The notes: generated by a model from the letters alone, not told the origin. A stretch of 64,000 nt of DNA from Brachypodius melanocephalos (GCA_013398615.1 VZSR01000479.1:4646152-4710151), one strand, 5' to 3'. Positions 9,501 through 20,884 are shown, counted from the stretch's first letter. Translations and numbers: made by a program.

Positions 9501-12500
9501 GGTTTGTGTAATGCCAGGAACAAAAAAAACCCATGCCCCACCTAGTTACATTATCTGCTCTGCCACAGTATCCCAGTGAAACACTGACCTGTGTAGATGT
9601 AAAAACCAAGCAGCCTCATGAGGGGAATTCCCCACACAACTCTTTCTGGGATTATATAAAAGCTCTGACACATTTTCAAAGCTGAAATACATCAGTCACC
9701 TAACTAATCTATTATTAACAATAAATAAGATTTCTATTCCTATCATACATCTGTGGTTTTGTACAATAACAGCAAACTGAGAAACAGACCTTCAGGAACA
9801 CCAGAAACAGATCTGAGCCCTGGCTGCTGTTATGAGTTTCTACTGTTGCTTTAATTAAGAGTAATAATAACCACAGCATTTTAGAGAGAATGCCAAAAAT
9901 GCAATGTTTTGAACTGCTACAGCACAACTAAGTTGAAAGTCATTGCACTTGAAGGAGTAACTTCTAACTCCTGAGTGGAAGGGGACCCCACATACTGTTT
10001 TGCTGAAAGTTTTCTGCCCACATCTTTGTGCTTTGGCAATCCTTCAGGCATACTGTCTGGGCTGTGGGGGTTCGACTGTTCTGTAAGGCAGCGGGAGCTT
10101 CCTAAACCAGACTGCTGCAAAACAGCATGGAACAGAACAAGCAGCCTTTGAAGAAGTAGCTCTAGGAAGGCAGAATTGTTCAGCCCCCAGATGGAAACAG
10201 CCTGGAATAGCTCTGCTACATGCAAAATATCCAATTACCCAAGAGCATGGAAAGGGGGGGCAGAGGGGGGGCAAGAGAAAGGATTAGGGATTGCCTCATC
10301 TTAAAAAACTGTCTTCCCCAAAGGTATAAATTGCCTTTTTAGGAGAAGAGGAGACAGAGAAGTTAAGGTTTTATTGGAATTTGATCCTGGTTTCCCACTG
10401 TTAATACACTGAGAAAGGACAAATACTTGTGTAAACAGATTATTAGAAGTTGCAATACCCAATAAACTTCTACACAATATCCCTTCAGTACTAAAACAAA
10501 CCCAGTCCCTGTCTTCCAGTCACTCTCATTTGCCTGTCCTTGTTCATCTTTTGATTAACATCATCTACACATCAAACCACAGTTTTGTTTCATGTTGACA
10601 GGTGTAAAAGGAAAGAATTGCTTTTATTTCAGCTTTCACAGAGTATGTTTATAATTTTTATAATAGGTTTTTTTTAATTACATCACTATTGGATTCTAAT
10701 AGTCCTTATCTGCTAGAGAGACACTGGACCCTTGGGTGCTCAGTGAGTTCCAGTTCCTTCCATCATGCACTCCCTCACCCACATAATTCAAAGAAAAGGT
10801 GATGCAGCTGAAAAAATATGGCTTGACATCTTTAATGAAGAATTAATTTCAAATCCACCATTACCTTGTTCACCATTTCTGAACCTCTGACCCTTTCACT
10901 GTTTAGTAAGCAGCAAAATCATTCCAAATTCCTTTTTAGTGCCTGCCTGCCAGTACTTACACATTAGTATGAAGCTGGAATTCATCAGTCTTATAGCCAA
11001 CAGCGAAGTTGCTCTGGGTTACTCTAGACTTTGCTGTCTCAAAAGTCATTTGGTAGCCTGCCAGCCACCCCTCGTAGCCAAGCACGAGAGCTCCACGTAT
11101 TGAAGGGCCCGCAATATCAAAATCCATGTCGCAGCCGATGTTGATGTGTTCCCTTTTGTACCCTGACTTAATTTTAGCACTCTTTTTCCTAAAGAGAAAA
11201 GAAAGATATCGTATCTTTGCAAAGGTACACCTTTAGGTAGCAACTCCATTGTATCACTTTAACAACTTATTATTTTATCTCAGTGTAATAGTTCCTGAAG
11301 ACAATGTGTACATCCCTGGAGAGCCACATGACATGTCATCTTTTTAGTGTTCACCTTTACAAAATCCCAAGTCAGCTACAGCGAATTCTTTGCAAATGAG
11401 CAATAAAATGTGGTGTGGTGCCCCACAAAGCACTTCTGGACTGTTTTCTGAAAAGCAGCTGCACACAGATGGGAAGTGACAAAACCATATCCTCATCTCC
11501 AACTGATACGATGATTTTGGAAGTTTGGTACATACATGGAAGAAATAGAAACTGTAGAAGTTCACAGGTTTGCCACCAGAAGTCCACAATAGTAGACTTG
11601 CTTGCCTGTCCCAAGCAAATAACTTTTGCCTGTCCCAGGCAAACAATTTTAGACAATTCTAGTGAATTAGGTAGTTTTATTTACTGTGACAGACATTAGG
11701 AAATCACTACTTTGTCTGCAGTTTCCTGAGGGGAAGTCTGCCGTGAAGCAAGCAGGCTGCTTCAGTGGCTCTGACATCCCCATTTCTCCTTATGGTACTT
11801 TGTGAACTTTAATGGTCACAGCCATTTACAGCCACCAGAAAGCTGCCAGGTTAAGGCAGAAATAAACTTTCCTGAGTCACTTGTTTATTTTTAAACTATT
11901 GGTCAGACCAGTATTCTCTCATGTGTCCTTAGCTTGATTTACATCAAGGGTGCAGACCCCCACAAGACAAGAGAGTTATGTCTAATATATTCAGCTCCTC
12001 TTATTTAAGATTTTTTTTCTTCTCTTTTTCCAAGTGTCTTCTGTCTTTGACCAAATCTTTACAGAAATCTTCCTGGAAAAGTCAGGCTAATTTGAAATTT
12101 CAAATCAACCTTTCACATCAGCTAACAAAAACAACCTCCAAGAACAGTATCGGTGCTGTATCAGACCCACACAGAGACTGATCACTTCTTTATTATTAGC
12201 TCAGACCCAGGAATTTCTTGTGTTTTGCAGAATCAGAAATACAGTGCAGGAGTGCCAAAAGCACTCATCTGCAACTTCTGTAAAAGTCAGCGGTACCTCT
12301 ACCACCAATGTCACAGGGACAGAGACAAGAATATAGAGTGCTGCAAAAAATTACCTGCTGAGAGATTCATCACAGTCAGTAAGTAATAAGAACTGGGAGA
12401 AGAAGTCTCATATTCAGACATGGTGCATCACTGACAAACTAAGCCAGGTCACACCAAGATTGAGTCTCACTCCATTTACCCACATTAACAGTCCTCTTGA

Positions 12501-14164
12501 GGCAATCATAACTACAGTGTCTGTGAAGTGCCCAAGAAATAGTTCTACGCCTGTAACATCATTTTTGAACAAGGTTTTTCCTTTTAATTTCTCTAAGAAT
12601 CCTACCAGTTAAGGAATAATTATAAAAGTCTACTTGAGATTATTCTGATTAACAAAAATATTTCATTAACCCAGAACTGGAGGGGACTGAAAGCAGTTGA
12701 CAATGCAGAAATCTAAAAGACAGGGTGAAAGCCCCCCTGGGAGTACTACCCTGAGAGCCTGCAGTGCAGTATGCTGCTCTGGGAAGCTGATGTGCAGAGC
12801 ATTTTGACTCACTGGCAGCATTGCTTTGCACAAAGATAATCAGAGGAAAAAAATAAACCAACATCTAGACCTACAGCTGCTGCTTAATCCCTCTGGCCCA
12901 CATAAAACATGCATCCAATCACCATGTCAGAAATACCCATCACCACCAAGGCACACTGTGGCCTGCAAGAATTCAGATGATAAATTCAGCTTGGGACAAG
13001 AGCCCAGTTCTGTGTCAACCTATCAGAGCTGTGGCCAACTGGCTCTGGAGCTTGTTAAGCTTTGCATTACAGCTGACTTGTTTAGTGCTTTTATTAAGGC
13101 AGCAGGCAGCAGCTCATCCTCTGACACAGCCAGAAATACACAATGGAGTAAAACCACGATTTTTTCTTCACTCTCTAATTCTAACTATAATTTTCAAGCT
13201 ATTGTGTTTAAGTTTGCTTGCTATAGTTAAGGATTGAAAAGAGATTATTAACACTAAGATTTAAGTGAGATGTACAAGATTTTATCATACACAGGCTGAT
13301 TATTATCGGTCTTAATATCTCAAGACAAAAAAAAATAAAAATGCCTTTTTTGTCACTTTAGCTTACTCACTTCTTACCCAGTGTTAGGAGAGAAGGTGGA
13401 GTCAAAGGTCAGCTTCAGGCCCCGTGCAAGCTGAACAGAAAAGAAATTCAGTGGTTGGATTTCTAATTAGAGAGCAGTATAAGTGAATTTGCAAATTGCT
13501 TTTTTGGAGCCAAGAATTACCTGATCTTCAAGAGTAATCTCAGTGCCTAGTGTGTTGTCGGTGTTCCACTTTTCTGTGAACATCAATCCATATTCCACCC
13601 ATCTGTATTTTGTTTCCAAACTACCACTGACTTTGTTTGTTTCTGAGTTTGCTGAACCTGAGCTTGTAAACTCCTAAAAGAAGAAAAATAATTTATACAT
13701 NNNNNNNNNNNNNNNNNNNNNNNNNNNNNNNNNNNNNNNNNNNNNNNNNNNNNNNNNNNNNNNNNNNNNNNNNNNNNNNNNNNNNNNNNNNNNNNNNNNN
13801 TCAAAAGGAAACTACTGCCATCAGTGATCCTGCTGATCAATACAAGGGCACAGCCAAAATACAGCATACAATTTTCTCTCGAAACCAGCAACAGTTCTAT
13901 GGGGACCAGGAAGAATTTTATCAAAAGAAAAGTAAGTTACCCTCTCTTTCCAAACAGCAAGGGCAATGTGAGGCTGTGGATTCTGTGGATTCTAATGGAA
14001 ATAACTGGAGTATTTCTCAGGGGAAAAGAATAAAATCCTAACAGTTTCAGGAATCAGGTAGACAGCAAAAGTCCAAACTTATTTTGGCTTTATTTACCAT
14101 ATCCCCTGGTGAAAATATCTCTGGCAGATTTGCCCAGGTCAGCATAAGCAGGTGGAACAGCCAT
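6413..14164 (-). CDS. VDAC1: VDAC1, voltage-dependent anion-selective channel 1 (mitochondrial porin)
   Basis: VDAC1 is a 19-strand beta-barrel in the mitochondrial outer membrane that passes ATP, ADP and other metabolites and binds hexokinase. The visible coding exons are 14098-14164, 13521-13673, 13378-13430, 10961-11188, 7836-7986, 7331-7388 and 6413-6504, all with GT-AG borders and compatible phases. With a 50-nt exon in the gap at 13701-13800 the total is 852 nt, or 283 codons plus TAA, the normal VDAC1 length. The protein starts Met-Ala-Val-Pro-Pro and ends Gly-Leu-Glu-Phe-Glu-Ala. Glu73, the membrane-facing residue linked to hexokinase binding, is present (codon 13572-13574), as is Cys127. 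Compared with the human protein as I recall it, residue 232 is Ser instead of Cys, residue 6 is Ala and residue 20 is Arg. VDAC2 and VDAC3 are excluded by the start sequence, the overall match and the synteny. Confidence 0.98.
6505..7330 (-). other. VDAC1 intron 8
   Basis: An 826-base AT-rich intron with no recognised feature. Confidence 0.9.
7331..7388 (-). CDS. VDAC1: VDAC1 coding exon 8 (residues 235-254)
   Basis: 58 nt between CTTAAAG and GTAAGT. It encodes Ala-Lys-Val-Asn-Asn-Ser-Ser-Leu-Ile-Gly-Leu-Gly-Tyr-Thr-Gln-Thr-Leu-Lys-Pro plus the first base of Gly254. Confidence 0.96.
7389..7835 (-). other. VDAC1 intron 7
   Basis: A 447-base AT-rich intron with no recognised feature. Confidence 0.9.
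7836..7986 (-). CDS. VDAC1: VDAC1 coding exon 7 (residues 184-234)
   Basis: 151 nt between CTTTCCAG and GTGAGT. It encodes Asp-Gly-Thr-Glu-Phe-Gly-Gly and Asn-Leu-Ala-Trp-Thr-Ala-Gly, and ends Asp-Ala-Ser-Phe-Ser. Codon 232 is TCT (7842-7844), so the second human cysteine is serine here. The loop reads Lys-Val-Asn-Asp-Lys, where human has Lys-Val-Asn-Lys-Lys. Confidence 0.97.
9309..9364 (+). repeat. AAT/TAA microsatellite, interrupted
   Basis: Two tracts of TAA units (about 9310-9322 and 9345-9363) separated by about 22 bases of unique sequence. Confidence 0.9.
10254..10271 (+). repeat. paired G7 runs, potential G-quadruplex
   Basis: GGGGGGG-CAGA-GGGGGGG. Each run can supply two G-triplets, so a four-tract quadruplex is possible. 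It falls on the non-template strand for + transcription and is C-rich in the VDAC1 pre-mRNA. Confidence 0.6.
10961..11188 (-). CDS. VDAC1: VDAC1 coding exon 6 (residues 108-184)
   Basis: The largest coding exon at 228 nt, between CTCTTTAG and GTAAGT. It encodes Lys-Lys-Ser-Ala-Lys, then Cys-Asp-Met-Asp-Phe-Asp with Cys127 (codon 11131-11133), Gly-Tyr-Glu-Gly-Trp-Leu-Ala-Gly-Tyr and Thr-Asp-Glu-Phe-Gln-Leu-His-Thr-Asn. Confidence 0.97.
11189..13377 (-). other. VDAC1 intron 5
   Basis: A 2.2-kb intron. It holds a duplicated 24-bp unit with inverted-repeat symmetry (11602-11648). Otherwise it is unique AT-rich DNA. Confidence 0.88.
11602..11648 (+). repeat. 24-bp tandem duplication, each copy an inverted repeat
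   Basis: Copies begin at 11602 and 11626. The second copy contains TTGCCTG-TCC-CAGGCAA, a perfect 7-bp dyad. The first has one mismatch in the right arm (CAAGCAA). Confidence 0.9.
13378..13430 (-). CDS. VDAC1: VDAC1 coding exon 5 (residues 91-108)
   Basis: A 53-nt exon between TTCTGTTCAG and GTAAGA. It encodes Leu-Ala-Arg-Gly-Leu-Lys-Leu-Thr-Phe-Asp and on to Pro-Asn-Thr-Gly. The intron separating it from exon 4 is only 90 bases (13431-13520). It is too short to be seen as an open frame. Confidence 0.96.
13521..13673 (-). CDS. VDAC1: VDAC1 coding exon 4 (residues 40-90)
   Basis: 153 nt between CTTTTAG and GTAATT. It encodes the first beta-strands, including Thr-Glu-Lys-Trp-Asn-Thr-Asp with Glu73. 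The length is the same as the human exon, and no frame damage is visible. Confidence 0.97.
13701..13800. other. 100-N assembly gap containing VDAC1 coding exon 3
   Basis: Codon 23 is split after its first base at 14098, and the next visible exon starts at codon 40. No sequence resembling residues 23-39 occurs in 13674-13700 or 13801-14097. The missing 50-nt exon must therefore lie in this gap, whose true size is unknown (exactly 100 N is a usual placeholder). Confidence 0.9.
14098..14164 (-). CDS. VDAC1: VDAC1 coding exon 2 (start codon, N-terminal helix)
   Basis: The exon itself starts at 14167 after TTTTCCAG, and the ATG is at 14162-14164 with A at -3 and G at +4. It encodes residues 1-22 plus one base of codon 23, ending at a GTAAATA donor. 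This is the amphipathic helix that sits inside the barrel, and it includes Lys-Ser-Ala-Arg-Asp. Arg20 precedes the glycine-rich hinge. Confidence 0.96.
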
Positions 14165-14167
14165 TTT

Positions 14168-17100
14168 CTGGAAAAGAAAATTTAAGAAATAAAAAGAGGA
14201 AACTACAGTGTTCAGAAACTTACTTAATTCATCTAAGCAACAAGAAACTTAAGCCCATTTCAGCCCCTTTCATTTTGAATCCCCCACCCACACTTAATAC
14301 AGCCTGAAGAAAGCAGCTACTGCAAAAAGCATGATTTCATTTTGCTCAGGAGCCAGCAGCAGCAGTGGTTGCCACTGAGGATGTGAAACAGGCTGCAGAG
14401 CCAATATATATTAAAAGAAAAGGAACTTTCTATGCCTTTCCAAAGAGTTAACTGTTGTTTTCTTATCAGTGTAACTGCATAAACGAACTCACGGTTTTTT
14501 CAAACCGTTTCTTGGAAATGTTTCTCCTGTTTCTCACAATGGATCTCTGCATTCTGATGTAAAGCATTAGGGCCCCAACTCGTTCACTAAGGAAATGTAA
14601 CCAGAACAAGCATCTACCATCAGGAACACCTCTCTTCCCCTAATTCAGAACAGCAAATGGATAACATTTATGTCAGCCAAATCAATAAATGGTCATTCTT
14701 ATGCATCTGTTTTCTTTGAGTTTGCTGTGGCTATTAATGAGTTAAGATGTCTCCTTAGACGTTGATCTTTAAGTGTTTTTCTGTGCACCTGAGAAAAAAA
14801 AATGGTCTTGCTGAGAAAAATTGGGACTGCAGGGAGCCATCCTGTGAAGTCAGGCCATTGGGAGGGCAGCCACAACCCCACTTCAGCAGCAAAATGCAGA
14901 CTGGAGCTCCCTGCAAAGGCACAGCCCAGTGGTGGGGACACTGCAGGGGCAGCTTCCTCCACTGTGTTTTGTCTCTTAGGGATGCCCACACTGCCATGGA
15001 GGTCCTCACTTTCCCATCCTCAGCAGGCCCTGACATTGTTAGTTCAGTGGCCTCCTGCAAAAGAGATAAATGCATCCCATTTTCTCAGCCACTGGGAAAA
15101 CTGTCTCACCATGTATGGAGAAGAAAATGGGATTCTGAGAGGAACAAACCAAGCAAATCTCCTTTTTTATCCCAGTACAATAATTTCTATTCTCTTATTC
15201 AAATAAGGCCATTTCTTTAGGGGAAATAAAGTCAAGCTATTTGAAATGGTGCACGTCTTCTGTCTTTGTAGATAAGATTTCCAAATTCTACGCAACAAAG
15301 GAGATAAATCGTACTTATAAAGCTAATCCTCCCGATACCAGATGTTGCACTAAAATTCCACATTCACAAACTTTTTGGCTATTTAAAAGAAATAAGCAGT
15401 TTACTACATATGCATGCAAATGCTTAAAAAACTTTCTGACATTCTTACTCCAGAGTATTCAATGTTAACAGAAAACTATTCCTTTAAATCCCACACAAAC
15501 CCACTAGCTCTGAACATGAGGATGCTTTAATATCTCTCTGGCTGCAGACTAGGATGCAGTTCTCAGGCAAGCTCACCATCCCAGGAAGATCAGATAGGGA
15601 GTTTCAGCTGTCACTCAGTGCCTCAAGCACTTTAGACAACAAGCTGGTACCTGTTAAAGCAGGATATTGCTACTGCATAAAGGAAGAATCCCTTTCCTAG
15701 AGGGAACAAAACAGATCTGGTGGCTAAATAAAAGCCAACAACATTTTCAGAACATAAAGTAGGCTACAAGGGCACATACTGTGATGTAGCTTCAGTTGTA
15801 GACTACTTGGGTGCATGTCATTTCTTTCTAGCCATAGTCCAGTATTAAAATTCATCCCCAAATACTCAACCAGCTAAAGAGTTTATATATATTTTTTTTT
15901 CTTTGAATTCATATTCCAAAACAGTTTTAGCTGCTTGTATTGGACCTAAATTTCTCTGCTTGGGTTTGTTTTGTGAAAACATAAAAGCAGAGATTTAATG
16001 TTTATACACAAAAGAAGCCTTAAAAAGGAAAAAAAAAAAGGCAGAAAAAACCCCTAAGAAAGTATTACCATATTTTTGTGAGTAATTCCTCTGTTCCTCA
16101 TTGGAGTCACTAGAAGCAGACACAATGCCCTGCTTGGAAATCACCCTCCAAAGTCAGGCAGAGAGAAATGGCAGGAGTCACTAAGAGCTGTCTGTGTACA
16201 GCAAATGCTGCTGCCTTGCCAGAGCAGCCCAGCCCCATGAGAACCCTCTGATGGATATTGCCATTTAGCATCATCAAAAATTAAAAATATTACAAATCTC
16301 TACACTTGAAAAATCAAATAAGCATTGCTTTGAAAGATAATGTATCCCTCTGCCAGCTGCATCTCAGAATCTATGAGATCTATTTTATCAAAACTCTCTT
16401 TGAGTCACTTAATAAAATCAAAATATTTTCGTCATAAATGAATGCTGTATACTTTTGGGTTGGATTTTCTCAGTCATGTTTTTTGCTTCTCCAAACCCAT
16501 GAAGCCAAGTTTTGTTCCTTAATGCCTATGTATCCCCTCTGGCTGTGGCCAGGCTCATCAGGTGCATGAGCTGTGCCAGGCTGCTCCACTGCTGCAGTCT
16601 GGGCCCAGAACAGTGGGAGACATGAGAGCTCCACTTAGACAATTACTATAATTAGGGGACAATATGGAAAGCCAAATCCCTGCTGGTTGTAAGGCAAATC
16701 ATATAACACACACAGAGCAAGGTGTTTAAAACTGCTGAGTGTGGGAAATGCTAGGAGCTGTGTACTTGGTGGTTACCCTTGCTGTTGTCAGCAAGAACAA
16801 AACAAAAAAATTCTGTTTGCACTGGCTAATAAGAAGCCTCTTGTTTAACAGATGGAAAACAAAACTGATTACATCCTGTGTGAGTACAGGTTGTAAGACA
16901 AGCATGCTTAGCAGGGATTCAAACTCTTAAAGGATCAAGGAATGGCTGTGGCCAAGTGCCCTTGCTTTTCACCAGTGGGATCCCTGCACATTAACTCAGA
17001 TTAGGTTTGGACTGAAATGAATTCATTGCTTTTATCCTTGTCCAACTGTGCAAATAGCTCAGTGTGACTATGGACCTCAACACACACAGAGCAGGCCAAG

Positions 17101-20100
17101 TGGAGTATCTGTAACGTGTTCCAAGGGGGAAAATATTTTGGTTTTCTTGAGTAAGAAACAAGTGATTGCACAAGCAATGACTGAAGAAACTCTAAACTGA
17201 GGAGGAGAAAGCTCTGAGTGCTGCTGTGACCATACCTCCAAGAATGCCTGATTTGTAAGTGCCACAGGGAGAAAATCAGGAGCTCCCTTTGGAGCTGCAG
17301 GGCCCAAGAGGTAGCCCCAGTGAAGATTTCATTACAGCAGGCCAAATCTGAGTATTTTCCAGTGTCACACATGGCAAAGTTTTCACTCTGTGATGCGGTT
17401 CTAGGCAAATCCACAGGGTGCACTGGCAAATACAAGGACTGGCTCCAACCAAAGGAACACTCATCTTGTCTTGATAACTATCATACATGCCTAGGTTCAA
17501 CCTTCTCTGCACATATTTATCAGGTTTATGATATTTACATTTACAAAGAACAATCTAAAAATTTAAGGTAAGAATCAAATCCATTATAAGAATAAAATCC
17601 CCATGAAGACAATGGAAGTCTATCAGATTCAAGGCTAAGAAAGTAAAAGGGTTGGATTTATCCTTATCTAGGCACATTTTTCCCAATAAATCTGAACTCA
17701 TGTACCATTTTTGGATGGTACCAGTAGTCCTGAACATTCCAGCTCCCTGTCTCCACGAGCATGAAAAGATGCTACTTGCAGGATGGACAGGTTACAGCTG
17801 CTGGGAACAGCTGGGAGGGACAGACAGCACTGGGTTATGTGACCAGGTAAGGTCTGTCTGCATGGGGAAAAACCCCACATGAGGGTCTTTTGCCTCGAGG
17901 TTGAAAAGAATGCTAATTTATTTGTCATTTATCTCCTTCATTAAAGGAAAAATTATTCCTCAGAATGAAGGGGCTTTTTGGGTGCCTTTCTGGACTTTCA
18001 GCCTGGGCAGTGTCATTTCCCAGCCAGTGTCTGTTGTGTCAACACACCCCTAAGGATGGAGCATTGCTCTCAGAGCAGAGCCCAGCTCCCTCCACGTCCC
18101 ATGGCTGGCTGGAGGCACCAGCATCCCTAAACAACATCCCAGGCTCCCAGGGAACCTCGGTGCTGGCTCCACACTTTGGGTTTTATGGTCCAGATCCCAA
18201 ATCCCTTCAAGTCATGCCCACAGCTTGCTTTAGATGAGGTTCAGCAGCCTCACTGTGCAGAGATTTAAGAACGCATTTATCTGTAAATACATGCACAGTC
18301 ACAACAGAGGTCAAATATCAAGTTGGGCACATTCAGGAGGCTTTTGAGAAGCCAGTAAAAGCACGTGGTTTGTAAATACTTGGCATTATTAGACACAATA
18401 CTTAACAACGCTTTTTGTCCTAACTTGTTAGTGCACCATCATATAATCCATGCACCATTATGACCCAAAATTTAAGATTGGGACTGCACAATTTCTTTTG
18501 TTGCAGGCATTACAAAGCTGTGCAGCATCCCTGTGACACTCGCAGGATCCCAGCCTTCCTGCTGGAGCTTTGCTCTGGAACTGCATGCATGATGGAGCAG
18601 ATTTAAGGAAGGGTTTATGCAGTACCTCTGCAGCCCAATAAATAGAGGAGCATAAATGAAATAAACCCCTTAAAAGCAAATGTAAATATTATTATTTAGG
18701 CTATACTAATTATGGAATTACAGAAAGAGACAGTCTGCTCTAAATTGCATGGGTATACATTAAGAACTGCAGTGTTGTATGGCAACCCTGTATTAAACTA
18801 TCATATATAAGTATCAATTAAATGGACTTGGATGATGTTGCAGCTTGCTGTAGCTACTGTAGCTACTAAACTGCAAGGGAAGAACACAGAACCACAGACC
18901 TTCCATGTTAAATTAAATGTTTCTGTTAAATACCTGCAGAGGGAGAGAAGAGCAGTGCTGCTGTCCCACCCCATGGAATCAGTACAGCAGGACCCAGGCC
19001 AGTGCATGCCCTGGCAATGCACTCAGGAAGGGACATGTCCCTCGCTGCCAGCCCCACTGCAGGAACACCCAGCACTAGATCAATGGGCATGAGTAATTAA
19101 AATGGAATTTTGTCTTCCAGCACAATGTGACAGCTCACACAGAAGAGGAGCTTCTGCTACACCAGTGGATGTTTTTCCCTACCTGCAGCAGATGCCAAGC
19201 CCACGAGGGTCTGAGCCGTGCATCTTGCCTCCATCCCAACAGTGCCAGGGCTGGGGACATACTCCTGCTGCTACAGCAGCCAACAGCAATGTCCCCCACA
19301 CCTTCACACCCCCACACACACCACAAAATGTGGCCAGGAAGAAAAGGTGGACCAGTACAAACCTTTGATGGAGAGTACTGGGGTGTGCATTATTCTGGAA
19401 TGTCATTGCAATAGTGCAGAAGCCCATTACTGACAAAAATTCATAGGTGAAATGCCATAAGAAAGGTGATTATTCAACCATCCACTGCACCCAGCAAAAC
19501 AAACTGCAACACACCTCTGTTCTCACTAAGCCATCTGAGAAACAAGCTGGGATCTGTTTCTGCTGGAATCACTGTAAATATTCCCCAGAGACACAACCCT
19601 GCACTGGTCACTGATGATGAGTCAGCTCCACTCCATTTTCTGAAAATTTTGTTACTGAGGTTTTTTTGGTTTCTTTTTTTTTGCAAATACCTAAAGACTG
19701 AATGACTCAAAGACTTTTCCCCCCTCCAGCAAGAGTTGTTCCCAGCAAGGGCTGTGACAAGGCAGAATCGAGGCAGATGCTGCTGTGGCCCCACAGTGCT
19801 AGGTACGGGAGGGGAAAGCAGAGACATGCGGATTTTTAAACTGACATTATTCCCCACAAGGGAAAAGCTACATTCCGACAATAAGCAGAATAAAATGGAA
19901 GAAGAAATCCATTTGATGCTTGGCCTGAGGCTTAGGGTTTTGGTACATATCAGAACGAATTTGCCAACCCGCAAGAAGGATCCCGGGGGTGCGGAGGAGC
20001 GAGGTGAAAGGAATGTCAGAGCCAAGACGGTGCTAAACCGGGCAAGTACAGCCCTTCGACCTTTGCTTCCCGGCAAGGAGCAGAACGATCCCGCTTGCTC

Positions 20101-20486
20101 AGGATGGCTCGTCAGGAGCCGCAAGCCCGCCGTGGCCCAGTGACCTTTCCGCTCCCGTCACGGGGCCAGCGCCCGGTTCACTGAGCTCGGCCTCGGCGCT
20201 GCGGCCGGCGGCATCCCGGGATGCGGCACCGGGACCCCGCCGCGCCCGCTGTCCCTCCGCCCGCGATGTCCCGCGCCTCTCCAGCAGGCCCCCGTGTCGC
20301 AATGCCCGGCATTACGTAAGGACACGGTTTTATCCCCGTTCCGACGGGCCGCGGGTGGGCGAACCCGCCCGGGGCGCTGCGGGCTCCCCCCGCTCCCACG
20401 CGTGACCCGTGAGCGGGGCCCCGCCGCCCGCATGGCCCCGCGGCTCGGTGGGGGCGGCCCGGGACCCCCGCCCGGGACAGCCCTAC
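14168..20486 (-). other. VDAC1 intron 1
   Basis: A 6.3-kb intron from the predicted exon 1 donor to the TTTTCCAG acceptor at 14168. I see no recognisable transposon or coding exon in it. A small perfect hairpin is at 14491-14508. The longest open frame (19474-20124, minus) has no recognisable domain and ends in the CpG island, so it is not called. Confidence 0.75.
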
Positions 20487-20835
20487 CTGCCCCCGCCGCG
20501 GCAGCTGCGCTCTGCTCCGCCTCGGCCTCCTCCGGCGGCGGCTGCCCCTGCCCGGTGCCTCCGCGGGCTCTGCGACGGCGGCGGCTGCGTGACGGCGGGC
20601 GGGGAGCGGCGGGGCGGGGCGGCCGCGGCGGGCGGGGCGGCCCGGGCTGCGGGGCCGCTCCCCGGGAACCGCGCCGGGGGCTCTGCCGGGCAGCCCCCGC
20701 ACCCCAGCGGCACCCGCGCTAAGAGCGCAGCGGCCCCGGCATCCGCGAGATGCTCCAGTGCCAGTCCCGGTGCGACCCCGCACACCTGCGGCCGCCTGGG
20801 TACCAGGATCCCCGGCTCTGCGGGAAACCACGAGA
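19980..20835. promoter_or_regulatory. CpG-island promoter of VDAC1
   Basis: Extremely GC-rich and dense in CpG, densest at 20160-20700, with no TATA box. A TGACG (CRE half-site) is at 20590-20594. Many overlapping open frames here come from the base composition and are not genes. The island lies 6 kb upstream of the VDAC1 start codon, consistent with a non-coding first exon. Confidence 0.85.
20487..20600 (-). other. VDAC1: VDAC1 non-coding exon 1 (predicted)
   Basis: A good leftward donor, GGCAG/GTAGGG, lies at 20481-20487 in the CpG island upstream of coding exon 2, where a non-coding first exon is expected for VDAC1. The upstream limit is a guess. The match is inferred from position and donor, not from similarity. 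Confidence 0.55.
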
Positions 20836-20884
20836 GGTGACTTTTAAAGGGCCCTTCCGACCCAAACTATACTGATTCCATGGA
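20834..20884 (+). mobile_element. short CR1 3'-terminal fragment
   Basis: Reads 'ttaaagggcccttccgaccc' followed by 'aaactatactgattcc', the hallmark CR1 3' end ('aaggtcccttccaaccca...attctatgattc'). Only about 50 bases remain, directly upstream of the VDAC1 island. Confidence 0.75.

Larger units (their letters stand above)
7987..10960 (-). other. VDAC1 intron 6
   Basis: A 3.0-kb intron. It holds an AAT microsatellite (9309-9364) and a pair of G7 runs (10254-10271). No coding exon is supported, and the short open frames lack any similarity I know. Confidence 0.88.

Noticed and set aside
19474..20124. 216-residue minus-strand open frame in VDAC1 intron 1
   Set aside because: No recognisable domain, no good splice or promoter context for a separate gene, and the frame enters the CpG island, where stops are rare.
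20178..20831. 217-residue and other long Arg/Pro/Ala-rich frames on both strands
   Set aside because: All frames stay open because of high GC in the VDAC1 promoter island. Composition is the simple explanation.
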